Shown here: positions 32,905-42,689 of the stretch, piece by piece
How the letters are laid out: every line of letters begins with the position of its first letter
Numbering within the stretch: the first letter of the stretch is position 1
NCBI GenBank assembly: GCA_027315185.1
Contig: DAHUYO010000011.1
Coordinates: 1 to 64,000 of the forward strand
From: Acidobacteriota bacterium
Lineage (GTDB): Bacteria > Acidobacteriota > Terriglobia > Terriglobales > SCQP01
Reading direction: 5' to 3'
Length of the DNA stretch: 64,000 bases
Notes under the pieces: model-generated
Told to the model about the DNA's origin: nothing
Database searches by the model: none
Seen by the model: the letters and a program-made list of their open reading frames with translations, nothing else
Program-made: the position numbers and the translations under genes

Positions 32905-35178
32905 TTGCATGGTGGCGCGGCGTACAATCAACCCAACTTGTCACCCTGGCAGCCATTTCGGATCCGCGGCGCGTTCACCCCCGCCGCATTGGCGGCGCTG
33001 CTGCTCGCGGCGGCGAGTGCCGCTACGGCGCCTGCACCGCTGCGCACGGTGGCCTCCATTCGCCGCCTGCTGCCGGCGGCGGCGGCGCGCCATCTGCCGG
33101 CGCGGATCACGGGCGTGGTGACCTATTTCGGCCGCAGCACCGGCCGGGAGGGGGTGCCCCCGGCGCTTTACTTGCAGGACGCCACCGGCGGCATCTTCGT
33201 GGACCTGCAAACCCTGCATCCGCCCTTGCGGGCCGGGGATCGGGTGCGCGTGATCGGGCATACCGGCGCCGGTGACGTGGCGCCGATTCTGGTTGCTCGC
33301 CAGGTGCGCCTGCTGGGGGTTGGCCGCTTGCCGGCGGCGCAACCGGAGAATCTTCGCCAAGCCGAAACCGGCCTCGATGATGCGCAGTGGATCCTAGTCC
33401 GCGGGGTGATCCAAGCCCAGCGCTTTACCCCTAAGGGCCTGCGCCTCACCCTCAAGGAAAACTTGGCGCGCCTGGTCGCCCGGCTGCCGATCACGCCGGC
33501 GGATCACCCGCCGGTGTGGGTGGATGCCGGGGTTCGCGTCACCGGCGTTCTCGCCCATGTGATGACTCCCAGCCATCCCGCTCGCGTCGAACTGTTCGTT
33601 CCTTCCATCGCCGCCGTGCAGGTGGTTCAGCCGGCGCCGGCGCATCCCTTTCATCTGCCGCTGCAGAGCATCTCCGCCTTGCTGCGCTACACCGCCTGGG
33701 GCGTCTTCCCGCATCGCGTGCGGGTACAGGGGGTGGTAACCGCCGTGGGTGAGTCCGGCTTCGCCCTGCAAGACGCGACCGGCGGCGCCTGGCTGCAATG
33801 GGCGGCCGGCCGCATTCCAGCCGGGCGGTTGCGCCTCGGCGAGCGCGTGACCGCGGTGGGTTTTCCCAGTGTCAGCGAAGGCGGAGTCGTGCTCGACGAT
33901 GTGCTGGTCCAGGCGCTCGGCTTGGGCCCGGCGCCGCGGCCGGCGCGGTTGCCACGGACGGCGGCGGCGCAGCGGGTTAATGGCCAGCTCGAGTTTGCCG
34001 TCGCGCGGCTGCGTCAGGTGGTGATCACCCCGCCGGAAGGTCCAGCCCAAGAGATCAGCCTCTACTTGTCCCGCGGGGGGGCGCCGTTGCAAGCCGTCTT
34101 ATACGGTTCCGAGGCCGCGCGCTTGGCGAGACGGCATCTGCCGCCCGGCAGCGTGCTGCGCCTCACGGGCATCGCCGTTCCACTTCCCGGGTCCGGCGGC
34201 GGGCTTCCCGGAGCCGCAATGGCATGGCGCCTGTGGCTGCGCGGCAGTTCCGACGTCGTGGTGTTGCAGGCGCCTTCCTGGTGGACCGCCGAGCGGTTGC
34301 ATTGGCTGTTTTTTGGGCTGCTGCTGGTGGCATTGCTGGCGCTGCTGTGGAATTTGGTGTTGCGGCGCAGCCTGCGGCAGCAGGCGGCGACCATCTTGCG
34401 GCAAACCGGGGAACGCGTCGAGTTGGAGCGGCAATTGCAGCATGCGCAACGGATGGAGGCGTTGGGCCGCTTGGCTGGCGGCATCGCCCATGATTTTAAC
34501 AACCTGCTGACCGTTGTTTCCGGCCGCACCGCCATGCTCTTGGCCACCGGTTGCAGCGACCGCGAGCGGGCGGGGCTGGAAGCGATCCAGGGGGCTACCG
34601 ATCGGGCAGCCGCATTGACGCGCCAACTGCTCGCCTACAGCCGCCGCCAGACGTTTTCGCCGGCGCCCCTGGATTTGAACGCCATGCTCGCCGAGTTCTT
34701 GCCCATGCTGCGGGCCTTGGTGGGCGACAGCATCGAGCTGGTCACCGATCTGGCGCCGCAGTTGCCGCTCATCTTTGCCGACCGCGGCCCGCTGGAACAG
34801 GCAGTCATGAATCTGGTCATCAACGCCCGGGATGCCATGCCCAATGGCGGGCCGCTGCGCCTGGCGACCTTCCTGGCTCCGCCGGCGGAATCGCCCGCGG
34901 GCAAGCACCACGGCCGCCGGGTTTGCCTCCAGGTCACCGACTCCGGCGCCGGCATGAGCGAAGAGGTGCAGCAGCGGATCTTCGAGCCGTTCTTCACCAC
35001 TAAAGAGCCCGGGCGTGGCACCGGTCTGGGCTTGGCTTTGGTCTATGGCATCGTCGAACAGAGCGGCGGCGAAATCAGCGTCCGCAGCGCGCTAGGGCAT
35101 GGAAGCACCTTCACCATCCTTTTGCCTCTCGCCGGTTCGGGCGTGCCGCTCGCGGCGGCCGCCGCTCCCAACGCCTAA
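32905..35178 (+). CDS. membrane histidine kinase with periplasmic OB-like repeats
   Basis: A 757-residue kinase. A signal or anchor helix (22-45) precedes a periplasmic region (50-445) with several beta-rich units containing VTYFGR…[14 protein letters not shown] and [23 protein letters not shown]. The repeated LQDATGG motif suggests OB-type folds that occur in sensor kinases and nucleases. One helix (about 465-490) crosses the membrane. The DHp domain has His529 in [16 protein letters not shown] and the HATPase has [16 protein letters not shown] and [13 protein letters not shown]. No receiver domain or cognate regulator is adjacent, so it is an orphan. The start is uncertain: TTG 32905 or TTG 32938. 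Confidence 0.85.
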   Translation: MHGGAAYNQPNLSPWQPFRIRGAFTPAALAALLLAAASAATAPAPLRTVASIRRLLPAAAARHLPARITGVVTYFGRSTGREGVPPALYLQDATGGIFVDLQTLHPPLRAGDRVRVIGHTGAGDVAPILVARQVRLLGVGRLPAAQPENLRQAETGLDDAQWILVRGVIQAQRFTPKGLRLTLKENLARLVARLPITPADHPPVWVDAGVRVTGVLAHVMTPSHPARVELFVPSIAAVQVVQPAPAHPFHLPLQSISALLRYTAWGVFPHRVRVQGVVTAVGESGFALQDATGGAWLQWAAGRIPAGRLRLGERVTAVGFPSVSEGGVVLDDVLVQALGLGPAPRPARLPRTAAAQRVNGQLEFAVARLRQVVITPPEGPAQEISLYLSRGGAPLQAVLYGSEAARLARRHLPPGSVLRLTGIAVPLPGSGGGLPGAAMAWRLWLRGSSDVVVLQAPSWWTAERLHWLFFGLLLVALLALLWNLVLRRSLRQQAATILRQTGERVELERQLQHAQRMEALGRLAGGIAHDFNNLLTVVSGRTAMLLATGCSDRERAGLEAIQGATDRAAALTRQLLAYSRRQTFSPAPLDLNAMLAEFLPMLRALVGDSIELVTDLAPQLPLIFADRGPLEQAVMNLVINARDAMPNGGPLRLATFLAPPAESPAGKHHGRRVCLQVTDSGAGMSEEVQQRIFEPFFTTKEPGRGTGLGLALVYGIVEQSGGEISVRSALGHGSTFTILLPLAGSGVPLAAAAAPNA

Positions 35179-35578
35179 CCGCGCTCCCACCTCGCTTTGG
35201 TAGCAACCTCGCGAGGTCCTGCGCCCCGGCCGGCCTCCATCCTTGGCCTTGCGGCCCAGCCGCACGCCCGCCGCCGGCGAGCCATCGAGAATTGGCCGGC
35301 CGATCGCGCGGGCCCCGCCGGTTGCCCGAGGAGATACGGCCGGCGCGGGAGGGCCGCAAAACTCCCTGTGCGCCCACGGCGCACGAAAGAACGCCGCGGT
35401 TCGCCCCAGCGAGAGATGCAGCGGGGCTGAGGCGCGCGCTTATCCATACCAATGGCTCCCCGCGCCTGCCCACCCGGCGCCTGGCGTCCCGCACCCGCCC
35501 TGCATTACACTAGACACAGGCCGATTTTGCTGTGGCGCCCGGCACGGAGCGCACGGCGGGCGGCCAGGAGGAGATCCG
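35179..35578. other. intergenic, upstream of the Fe-S carrier gene
   Basis: About 400 GC-rich bases with no supported gene. The only promoter-like element is TTACACT near 35503-35509 upstream of the Fe-S carrier, without a clear -35. Confidence 0.4.
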
Positions 35579-35902
35579 ATGGCGATTACCGTGACGCCCA
35601 AGGCGGTGGCGAAGGTGAAGGAGATTTTGGCGCAGCAGACCCCGGCGCCGGAGGGACTGCGCGTCGCCGTGGTCGGCGGCGGCTGTTCCGGGTTTTCCTA
35701 TTCCATGCAGTTTGACGCTCCCGGCGCGCAGGACCAGACTTTTGAGTTGGAAGGCTTGAAGGTGTTCGTGGACCCCATGAGCCTGATGTACCTCGAGGGC
35801 TGCGAGGTGGACTACATCGAGACGCTGGAAGGCAACGGGTTCAAGTTCAACAACCCCAACGTCAAGCACACCTGCGGTTGCGGTTCTTCCTTCTCCGTCT
35901 AG
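35579..35902 (+). CDS. A-type iron-sulfur cluster carrier (HesB/IscA/ErpA family)
   Basis: A 107-residue protein with the three conserved cysteines of A-type carriers: one in VVGGGCSGFSY and two in the C-terminal HTCGCGSSFSV. It receives [2Fe-2S] or [4Fe-4S] clusters and passes them to apo-enzymes in the cytoplasm. AGGAGGAG lies just before the ATG. YSMQFDAPG, FVDPMSLMYLEGCEVDYIE and GFKFNNPN are typical. It is a single gene. Clients in this window could include MqnC. Confidence 0.95.
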   Translation: MAITVTPKAVAKVKEILAQQTPAPEGLRVAVVGGGCSGFSYSMQFDAPGAQDQTFELEGLKVFVDPMSLMYLEGCEVDYIETLEGNGFKFNNPNVKHTCGCGSSFSV

Positions 35903-36134
35903 CTAGACCGAGAGCGTTGCCCGGCCGCGCACCAGGGGTTTTGACCCCCCGCGGCAGGGCCGCTGTCACCGCTCGTGGGGCCCGCGTCCGGCAATCCATT
36001 TCGGATTGGACGCCGCGGAGCCGGCTGCGCGCGTTGCCTAGCCCCGTTCGCCCATTCCCAAGGAAATAATGCGCGCGCGAACCGCCGGTTCGCTCGCGGC
36101 CGCCCACGGGGGGGCCGCGTGCATCTCCATTGTC

Positions 36135-37316
36135 CTAGCCCGGATATGGCGCGCCCGGACGCACGATGCGGATGTCGTGATCGGTAAACAGATCATGCGA
36201 GCCGGGCAGGTGCACCTTGGGCATGTGGCAGGTTACGCAGTCATGCGTCGCCACCGGGCAGGCGGGACCGGGATGAGTCTTCCTTAGCGCCGCGGTCATT
36301 TTCTCGCCCTTCACCACGTGACATGCCAGGCAGGCGTGATCGTACGCGGCGGGCTGCGTCACCAGCGGCTTGTGCGGGTTGTGGCAGGCCAGGCAGGCGA
36401 TGCGGCTGTCAGTGGGGTTCCAGCATTCGCTGAGGGTCAGCCGGTACGGCTGGAAGCGAACATCGAGCGGGCCCGTCACCCCCATGGCCAGCACGGTCAT
36501 CGTGGTGCGATGGCAGGAGCCGCAAAAATTGACCAGGTCATTGGCGTTCAAATTACCGGGGTTAAAGATATGGAAGCCGCCGGCGAAGTCATGCGCCCGC
36601 ATGGCCGCGACATGAGCCGAGCCGGGCCCGTGGCACTCCTCGCACCTCACGCCTGAAGTGGCGCGTTGCGGGCGGAACTTGCCCCCCAAATAACTGCCCG
36701 TGGTATGGCAGACAAAGCAGGCCTTGGCTTCGTCCGGCGGCAGCCGCCGCCCCAAGGCATGCCAGAGCGTGTCCGGCGGCCGGGGCCCGTAGCCCATGGT
36801 CATGTCGAGGCCGCGCGGTTGGTTGAAAAAGCTGACGCGGCTTTCATAATAGCCGCCGTGTCGGCGGTAGACATACGTCTGCCCCGCGGCGCCCAGCCCG
36901 AATGCCCAAGACAGCAGGACCGCCACGCGCTGCCTGCCGCGCCGCACGCTGTAGCGATAGCGGCCGGACGGCGTTCGCGTCACTTGATAAGTGTCATGGT
37001 CCAAGGTGACGCGCAGCCGCGGATGGCGCCGCAAGATCGTCGCCCGCACCGGCCGATCGGAGGCATGGCCCATGCCCGCCCCCAGCTCGGTCCCATACGT
37101 GGTGTGGCAAGTGAGGCAAACGTTGGCGCCCACATAATGCAGCCCCGCCGGTCCGCCCATCGCCGGCCGCCATTCGCGGGTGAAGTAATGCCGCGGCTTG
37201 GGGGTTGCCGGTGCCGGCCGGCGGGCGCCCAACCAGGCGGACGCCGCCACGGTCAGCATCACGGCGGTCAACAGGGCGGAGCCGCGGCGGGCGAAATGAG
37301 TCGGTCCAGTGGGCAT
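36135..37316 (-). CDS. seven-haem periplasmic cytochrome c
   Basis: A 393-residue protein with a hydrophobic signal/anchor helix (about 12-32) and seven C-x-x-C-H haem sites in order: CLTCH, CFVCH, CEECH, CGSCH, CLACH, CLACH, CVTCH. The spacing and CEECHGPGSAHV…CGSCH resemble the doubled-CxxCH/cytochrome c554-like multihaem families that pass electrons in the periplasm. It has no catalytic lysine haem motif of NrfA. The start is ATG 37316; a TTG six codons upstream is possible and neither has a good ribosome site. No electron-transfer partner is adjacent, but the haem porin and cupredoxin of 23-25 kb may be functionally linked. Confidence 0.88.
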   Translation of the reverse strand: MPTGPTHFARRGSALLTAVMLTVAASAWLGARRPAPATPKPRHYFTREWRPAMGGPAGLHYVGANVCLTCHTTYGTELGAGMGHASDRPVRATILRRHPRLRVTLDHDTYQVTRTPSGRYRYSVRRGRQRVAVLLSWAFGLGAAGQTYVYRRHGGYYESRVSFFNQPRGLDMTMGYGPRPPDTLWHALGRRLPPDEAKACFVCHTTGSYLGGKFRPQRATSGVRCEECHGPGSAHVAAMRAHDFAGGFHIFNPGNLNANDLVNFCGSCHRTTMTVLAMGVTGPLDVRFQPYRLTLSECWNPTDSRIACLACHNPHKPLVTQPAAYDHACLACHVVKGEKMTAALRKTHPGPACPVATHDCVTCHMPKVHLPGSHDLFTDHDIRIVRPGAPYPG

Positions 37317-37580
37317 CGGCAAGCAGAACAGCAACGGACTTGCCGCTGATTATAGGCCGTATCTTCGCCAACTGAGCCCGAGTTCGCACCCGTCCCCCGC
37401 CGCCGCAGCGGCATCCGCCCATGCCTGGGGCAAAGGCCGTGTCGCAAAATGACCATCACTTTCCGCAAACTGGCCATTGACCGGACGGTTGGCTCGGACT
37501 AACGTAATCGGCGGCACGGTCGAAAAGGTCAGGTGGTGGCCGGGCCAAGAGTGCATTGCGTCACTGAGGAGACCATTCGC

Positions 37581-40500
37581 ATGCGGCAGTCCCTGAGCAC
37601 CGTTTTCGTCCGTTTCGCGGTTCGCGCCAGCGTGGCGCTGATCTTGGCCCTCGGCCTGGCCTTTGTTGTCGTGCCCCAGGCGCGCGCCCAGGCGCAGTAC
37701 GGCACCATCACCGGCACCGTCACCGATCCGAGCGGCGCCGTTGTCCCGGGCGCCAAGGTGGTGCTGACCAATCAGGCGACCAGCGAAACGCGAACGACGT
37801 CCACCGACGCCTCCGGCCTGTTCAGCTTCACGACCGTCCCTCGCGGCACCTACTCCGTGACCGTCAGCCATCACGGCTTCAAGGCGCTCAACAAAACCAA
37901 CATCGTGCTGACCGCCGGCGCCGAAATTGGGATTCCTGGGCTCACGCTGCAACTCGGCTCCTCGACCCAGACCGTCGAGGTCAGCGGCCAGGCATATTAT
38001 GTTGTTCCAACTACCACCGGCGCCAAGGAAGAGACGATCACCAGCGAGCAAGTGGAAAATATGCCTCTGGAAGGCCGCTCGGCGATTGGCTCCATCTTGA
38101 TTCTTCCCGGCGTGGTGAAGAACGGCTACAACCCCGAGGTCACCGGTTTCAACGGCACTGCCGGCGGCGTGGGTGGCTTTAATGTCAACGGCGGCCGCCC
38201 CGACGCGGTCTCCATCACCAGCAACGGCACCAACAACATTGACCCCGGCTGTAACTGCGGCGCGGCCATGATTCCCGACAAGGAAATGGTTTCCGAGGTT
38301 ACGGTTCAGACCGCCAACTTCAGCGCGGCCAATCCGCAAGGCCCGGTGGTCATCAACACGGTTACCAAGGCGGGCACCAGCCAGTTCCACGGCGAGGCGT
38401 ACTGGACCGGGCGGCGTCCTGGCTGGAACGCCAATGATTGGCTGAACAACCAATCGCATTTGGCGCGTCCCCAATCCACGTTCAACTACCCCGGCTTCAA
38501 CATCGGAGGCCCCATCATCATTCCCGGCACCAGCTTCAACAAGCACCGCAACAAGGCATTCTTCTTCTTCGGCGCGGAATGGATGCGGCAGACGCAGGAT
38601 TTGGGCGTGCATCAGGGCAGTGTGCCAACCCAGCTGATGCGGCAAGGCAACTTCACCGAGCTGCTCAACGGCAGCCCCTATCAGCAGTACTGGACCTCCG
38701 GCTTCACCAACGAGGGCAGCATCGCACCATGCACGGTCGGCCCGGTCTACGGCACGCCGCCGTCAAATGGAGCACCCGCCCCTATCCTCGACGCCGGCAA
38801 CCCCTTTTACGAGGGGACCAGCCAGGGCGACGCGACCCCGCCGAGCGGGCAATACGACACCTTCACTCCGACGTACAGCTTCGCCAACGGAGCCACGGTC
38901 CGCTGCACGACGCCGGGCGTCATCCCCTTCGGTCCGTCTGGTTCGGCGACGGCGATGGATCCGGCGGCGACCGCGTTCTTCAAGCAGATGCCGCTGCCCA
39001 ACCATACGCCGACGCAGGCTCTGCCGTTCAACTACATCAGCGACGCCACCGGCCCGGTCGACCACAACACCTATACCGGCCGCATTGACTACGATTTCAC
39101 CGAGAACACGAAACTCTACGTCACCTTGGATCACGAATCCGAGACGGCTGTGGATCCCTACGGCCTGTGGTGGGGCGGTTCGACCATCCCCTATCCCGGC
39201 ACCGAAACCGCGCAGCAGCACTCCAACGGCGTGACGGGCACGCTGGTACAGGTGTTGAGCCCGACGCTGACGAATGAAATCAATTTCGGCACTACGCGTT
39301 TGGTACTGCCGTGGGGCCTGGCCAACCCCGCATTGGATTCCACGGCCGCTTTGGGTTATCCCTATCAGGGCGTCTTCCCCAACACCACCGGCCTGATGCC
39401 CGGCATCACTTCTTGGGACAGCGGCTTCCCGACGCTGATCAACGGCGAGGGCAGCACCGTGCCCAACACCTATGCCGACAAATGGCTGAACCAGATCCGC
39501 GACGACTTCTCCCTGGTGGCGGGCAATCATCTGCTGAAGTTCGGTGTTTACTACGAACACGTCACCAACCAACAGCCGACCAGCGATCCGCGCGGCTTCA
39601 TCACCGATTCCCGTTGGGGAATCCAGTCCGGCAACGCCTACGCCGATCTGATGCTGGGGCAGGTGGACGGTTTTGGCCAATCGAACAAGCTCCTGTTGCC
39701 CAACCTCGCCTATAACGAATTCGATGGGTATATCGAGGACACCTGGCGCACCACGCCCCGGCTGACCTTGACCTACGGACTGCGCGTGGACCACATCGGC
39801 CAGCCGTTCGACCGGCTGGGCGAGATCAGCACGTTTAGCATCCCCGGTTATATCAGCGGTGGAGGATATCTCTGCCAAACCCCCGGCCCCTACGGCTGTG
39901 GCAGCGCCACCAACCTGTCGTTCACGGTCAACGGCCAGACCTACAATCTGACGGGGCAGCAGGCCGGCTATACCGGCGGCGCCGCGCCCGTCGGGGCCTA
40001 TCCTGGCCTGCAGCGTGCTGCCCTAAACCCCGGTGTTCCTCTTTCGGGCGTGCCCGGCTCCGGGATCCAATTCGCCCCAAATCTCGGCTTCGCTTACGAC
40101 CTGACCGGCCACGCCTCCACCATCTTGCGCGGCGGCGCCGGAGTGTACTATTACGAAAACCAGTTCAACGTCCCGGGGGCGGCGGTGGGAAATCCCCCGG
40201 TGGCGTCCACGGTCTCGCTGGGCGGCAGCCTGTACTTATCGCAACTGAACGCGAGCTACTTGCCCAATTGCAATGCCGCCAACGCCATCAGCAATGCCGC
40301 TTGCATCACCGGCATCACCGGCCTCAGCGCCACCAACAACCGCGTACCCTATACCGTTAGCTATAGCCTGAGTCTGTCGCAGTTGATGCCCTGGCGGACG
40401 GTGCTGGAAGCGAGCTACGTCGGCAACGTCAGCCGCAACCAAATGGGCCCCGGCGGCAGCGGCAACGGCGGCTTCAATTACAACCTGATCCCGCCGGGCA

Positions 40501-41528
40501 CCGAGACGCCGATGTGGCAGGCGTCCTGCGCGGCGCAGGGCTATACGCTGATGAACTGCCTTAGCCCCACGGAACCCAGTCAATTGGCCGGGGATCAGCC
40601 CTTCCGGCCCTACGCAGACTACGGCAGCATCATTTTCGACGCTCCCCAGTACTACCAAAACTACAATGCGTTCCAGCTGACCGCCACGCGCACGACGCCG
40701 CACCTGACGTATAGCCTCGCCTACACGTTCAGTAAGGCGTTGGGCGTCAGCGGTATCTTTAATGGTGGCGGCTTCCCGGTGGATCCGTTCAACTATCGCG
40801 GCCGCAGTTATGGCCCGTTGCCGTACGATGTGACCAACGCGTTGTCAGCGCAATACAACATCGTGCTGCCCAACTTCGGCCACGATCTATTCGGCTCCAA
40901 CTTCGTTGGCGATGAAGCATTGGACGGCTGGCAGATCACCGGCATCACCAGCCTCCAGCAGGGCTTCCCGCTCATCAACTCCAACCAGAACGGGGCCGCG
41001 GGCACCACCATGACCATCGTCGGCGCCAGCGTTTGTGGCGCGGGCGGCAATGGCGCTTGCCCTGGCAACTACAACGCCAACGTCATCACCGGCACGCCCG
41101 ACACCACGGTGCATACATTTGTTACCTGCAACCCGACGGCGAACTTGGGGCCGAATCAGATCTTCAACGCCAACTGCTTTGAGTCACCCGGTCCCGGCCA
41201 CAACGGCGACTACCAAATTCCGTACATCCACGGCCCCGGAATCGTGAACACCGATCTTGGCTTGTTCAAGAGCTTCGCCATTGGCAAGAGCGAGGTGCGC
41301 AAGCTCCAGGTTCGCGTCGAAGCGTTCAACGTCTTCAACCATCCCAATGGCATCTTGGCGGTCAACGGCACCCAAAGCCCGACGCTACAGATTCCGTATG
41401 GTGGCTATATGACGCAGCCGGCGATCGGCAGCGGAAACCCAGCGGTCAACGCGCAAAACATGCCCGGTTATCTGCATAGCTGGACCGGCCACCGGGAGAT
41501 GTCGCTGAGCCTGAAGTTCATATTCTGA
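37581..41528 (+). CDS. Oar-like TonB-dependent receptor with carboxypeptidase-regulatory domain
   Basis: A 1315-residue outer-membrane protein. It has a signal peptide (1-36, ending ARAQAQ), then a CarboxypepD-reg-like fold (38-125; GTVTDPSGAVVPGAKVVLTN…GLFSFTTVPRGTYSV), then a plug with GGFNVNGGRPDAVSITSNGTNN and a long 22-strand-type barrel ending MSLSLKFIF. This architecture is expanded in Acidobacteria, where it takes up large carbohydrate or peptide substrates through TonB. GAGGAG precedes the ATG. A hairpin at 41548 follows, then the TPR genes in the same direction, so partial read-through is possible. Confidence 0.93.
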   Translation: MRQSLSTVFVRFAVRASVALILALGLAFVVVPQARAQAQYGTITGTVTDPSGAVVPGAKVVLTNQATSETRTTSTDASGLFSFTTVPRGTYSVTVSHHGFKALNKTNIVLTAGAEIGIPGLTLQLGSSTQTVEVSGQAYYVVPTTTGAKEETITSEQVENMPLEGRSAIGSILILPGVVKNGYNPEVTGFNGTAGGVGGFNVNGGRPDAVSITSNGTNNIDPGCNCGAAMIPDKEMVSEVTVQTANFSAANPQGPVVINTVTKAGTSQFHGEAYWTGRRPGWNANDWLNNQSHLARPQSTFNYPGFNIGGPIIIPGTSFNKHRNKAFFFFGAEWMRQTQDLGVHQGSVPTQLMRQGNFTELLNGSPYQQYWTSGFTNEGSIAPCTVGPVYGTPPSNGAPAPILDAGNPFYEGTSQGDATPPSGQYDTFTPTYSFANGATVRCTTPGVIPFGPSGSATAMDPAATAFFKQMPLPNHTPTQALPFNYISDATGPVDHNTYTGRIDYDFTENTKLYVTLDHESETAVDPYGLWWGGSTIPYPGTETAQQHSNGVTGTLVQVLSPTLTNEINFGTTRLVLPWGLANPALDSTAALGYPYQGVFPNTTGLMPGITSWDSGFPTLINGEGSTVPNTYADKWLNQIRDDFSLVAGNHLLKFGVYYEHVTNQQPTSDPRGFITDSRWGIQSGNAYADLMLGQVDGFGQSNKLLLPNLAYNEFDGYIEDTWRTTPRLTLTYGLRVDHIGQPFDRLGEISTFSIPGYISGGGYLCQTPGPYGCGSATNLSFTVNGQTYNLTGQQAGYTGGAAPVGAYPGLQRAALNPGVPLSGVPGSGIQFAPNLGFAYDLTGHASTILRGGAGVYYYENQFNVPGAAVGNPPVASTVSLGGSLYLSQLNASYLPNCNAANAISNAACITGITGLSATNNRVPYTVSYSLSLSQLMPWRTVLEASYVGNVSRNQMGPGGSGNGGFNYNLIPPGTETPMWQASCAAQGYTLMNCLSPTEPSQLAGDQPFRPYADYGSIIFDAPQYYQNYNAFQLTATRTTPHLTYSLAYTFSKALGVSGIFNGGGFPVDPFNYRGRSYGPLPYDVTNALSAQYNIVLPNFGHDLFGSNFVGDEALDGWQITGITSLQQGFPLINSNQNGAAGTTMTIVGASVCGAGGNGACPGNYNANVITGTPDTTVHTFVTCNPTANLGPNQIFNANCFESPGPGHNGDYQIPYIHGPGIVNTDLGLFKSFAIGKSEVRKLQVRVEAFNVFNHPNGILAVNGTQSPTLQIPYGGYMTQPAIGSGNPAVNAQNMPGYLHSWTGHREMSLSLKFIF

Positions 41529-41547
41529 GGCAGAGCCCGCCAGCAAC

Positions 41548-41571
41548 CCGGGCGGCATCCCCCGCCGTCCG
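41548..41571 (+). terminator. hairpin after the TonB receptor gene
   Basis: CCCGGGCGGC pairs with GCCGTCCGGG (one G-T pair) around a short loop; GGTTTTAT follows at 41580. The hairpin lies just before the annotated ATG of the TPR gene, which argues for its own promoter: a perfect TATAAT lies at 41585-41590. Confidence 0.5.
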
Positions 41572-41573
41572 GG

Positions 41574-42689
41574 ATGTCCGGTTTTATAATGTCCGTCATG
41601 GGGTGTTTCTGCCGGCGGGGCGGGCCGTTGGTTACGTTCGCGGCGCTGGCGCTGATGGGTTCTGGCTTTGCCAGGGCCCAGGACGGGAAGGGCGCCGGGG
41701 CGAGGACCGCCGCTCAGCAGGGCGTGATGGCCGCGCGGCAGGGGCGTTTTGGCGCGGCGATTCGGGCGTATCGCCAGGCGCTGCGGCTTGACCCCCAGTT
41801 GGCGGCGGCGCGCATGGATTTGGCTTTGGCGTATTTCAAAACCGGCCAGCTCGAGGCGGCGGCGCGCAATTTCCAGGGATACTTGGCCCGCAAACCCGGC
41901 GCCTACCGCGCTTCCCTGCTGCTGGCGACCTGCGAACTGTCGCTGGGACACTACGCCGCGGCCATTGCCCGCACGGCGCCGTTCCGGACCCGCCACGCGG
42001 GCGACCTGGCGCTGGCCTATGTTCGCGGCACGGCGCTAATTCGGGCCGGTCACTTGCACCGGGGTGGCGCCTGGATCAATCGCATCATGAGTAAGGGCGA
42101 TTCGGCAGTCGTTCATCTCATGCTGGGCGACGCCTTCCGGGAGAGCCATAAATGGAAGCGCGCCATCGCGGAGTACAAGCAGGCGGTGAAAATGGCCCCG
42201 AAAATGCCGCTGGCCCATTTGTGGCTGGCCGAGGCCCAGCTCTTGTCGGGGGAGTCGGCGGCCGCTTTGGGCAATTTCGAAAAGGAATACGCGCTCGACC
42301 CCAACAACTACGAGACCAACTTTTATCTCGGCTTCTTGTACGCGCAACAGGGTGAGTTGGTGAAAGCCGCGCCCTATCTCCGCCGCGCCCATGCGATGGT
42401 TCCGGCCGCGTTCCAGCCCGCGTTGCAGCTAGCCCTGGTGGAGCAACGCCAGGGTCATCTGCGGCGCGCGCGGGCGTTGCTGGCGCCGGTTGTATGGGCT
42501 CATCCGAAAAATGCCCAAGGCCATGTGGTGCTGGGGGAAATCTATTACCGCTTGCATGAGCCCAAGCGTGGGGCAGAACAGCGGGCCATGGTCAGGCAAT
42601 TGGTCGCCGACCGGCAGAAGCAGGCGATTCAGCAGCGCCGGCGCGAGTCATTGCAACTCGCCGCGCACGGCGCCGGAGGCCATCCATGA
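41574..42689 (+). CDS. exported TPR-repeat protein
   Basis: A 371-residue protein with a hydrophobic export segment (about 18-36, VTFAALALMGSGFARAQ). It has about eight TPR units, e.g. AAQQGVMAARQGRFGAAIRAYRQALRLDP, AHLWLAEAQLLSGESAAALGNFEKEYALDP and HVVLGEIYYRLHEPKRGAEQ. TPR arrays mediate protein contacts, here in the periplasm. The start is unclear: ATG 41574, 41589 or 41598. A TATAAT box overlaps the second. It overlaps the next gene by ATGA, so the two are translationally coupled. Confidence 0.8.
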   Translation: MSGFIMSVMGCFCRRGGPLVTFAALALMGSGFARAQDGKGAGARTAAQQGVMAARQGRFGAAIRAYRQALRLDPQLAAARMDLALAYFKTGQLEAAARNFQGYLARKPGAYRASLLLATCELSLGHYAAAIARTAPFRTRHAGDLALAYVRGTALIRAGHLHRGGAWINRIMSKGDSAVVHLMLGDAFRESHKWKRAIAEYKQAVKMAPKMPLAHLWLAEAQLLSGESAAALGNFEKEYALDPNNYETNFYLGFLYAQQGELVKAAPYLRRAHAMVPAAFQPALQLALVEQRQGHLRRARALLAPVVWAHPKNAQGHVVLGEIYYRLHEPKRGAEQRAMVRQLVADRQKQAIQQRRRESLQLAAHGAGGHP

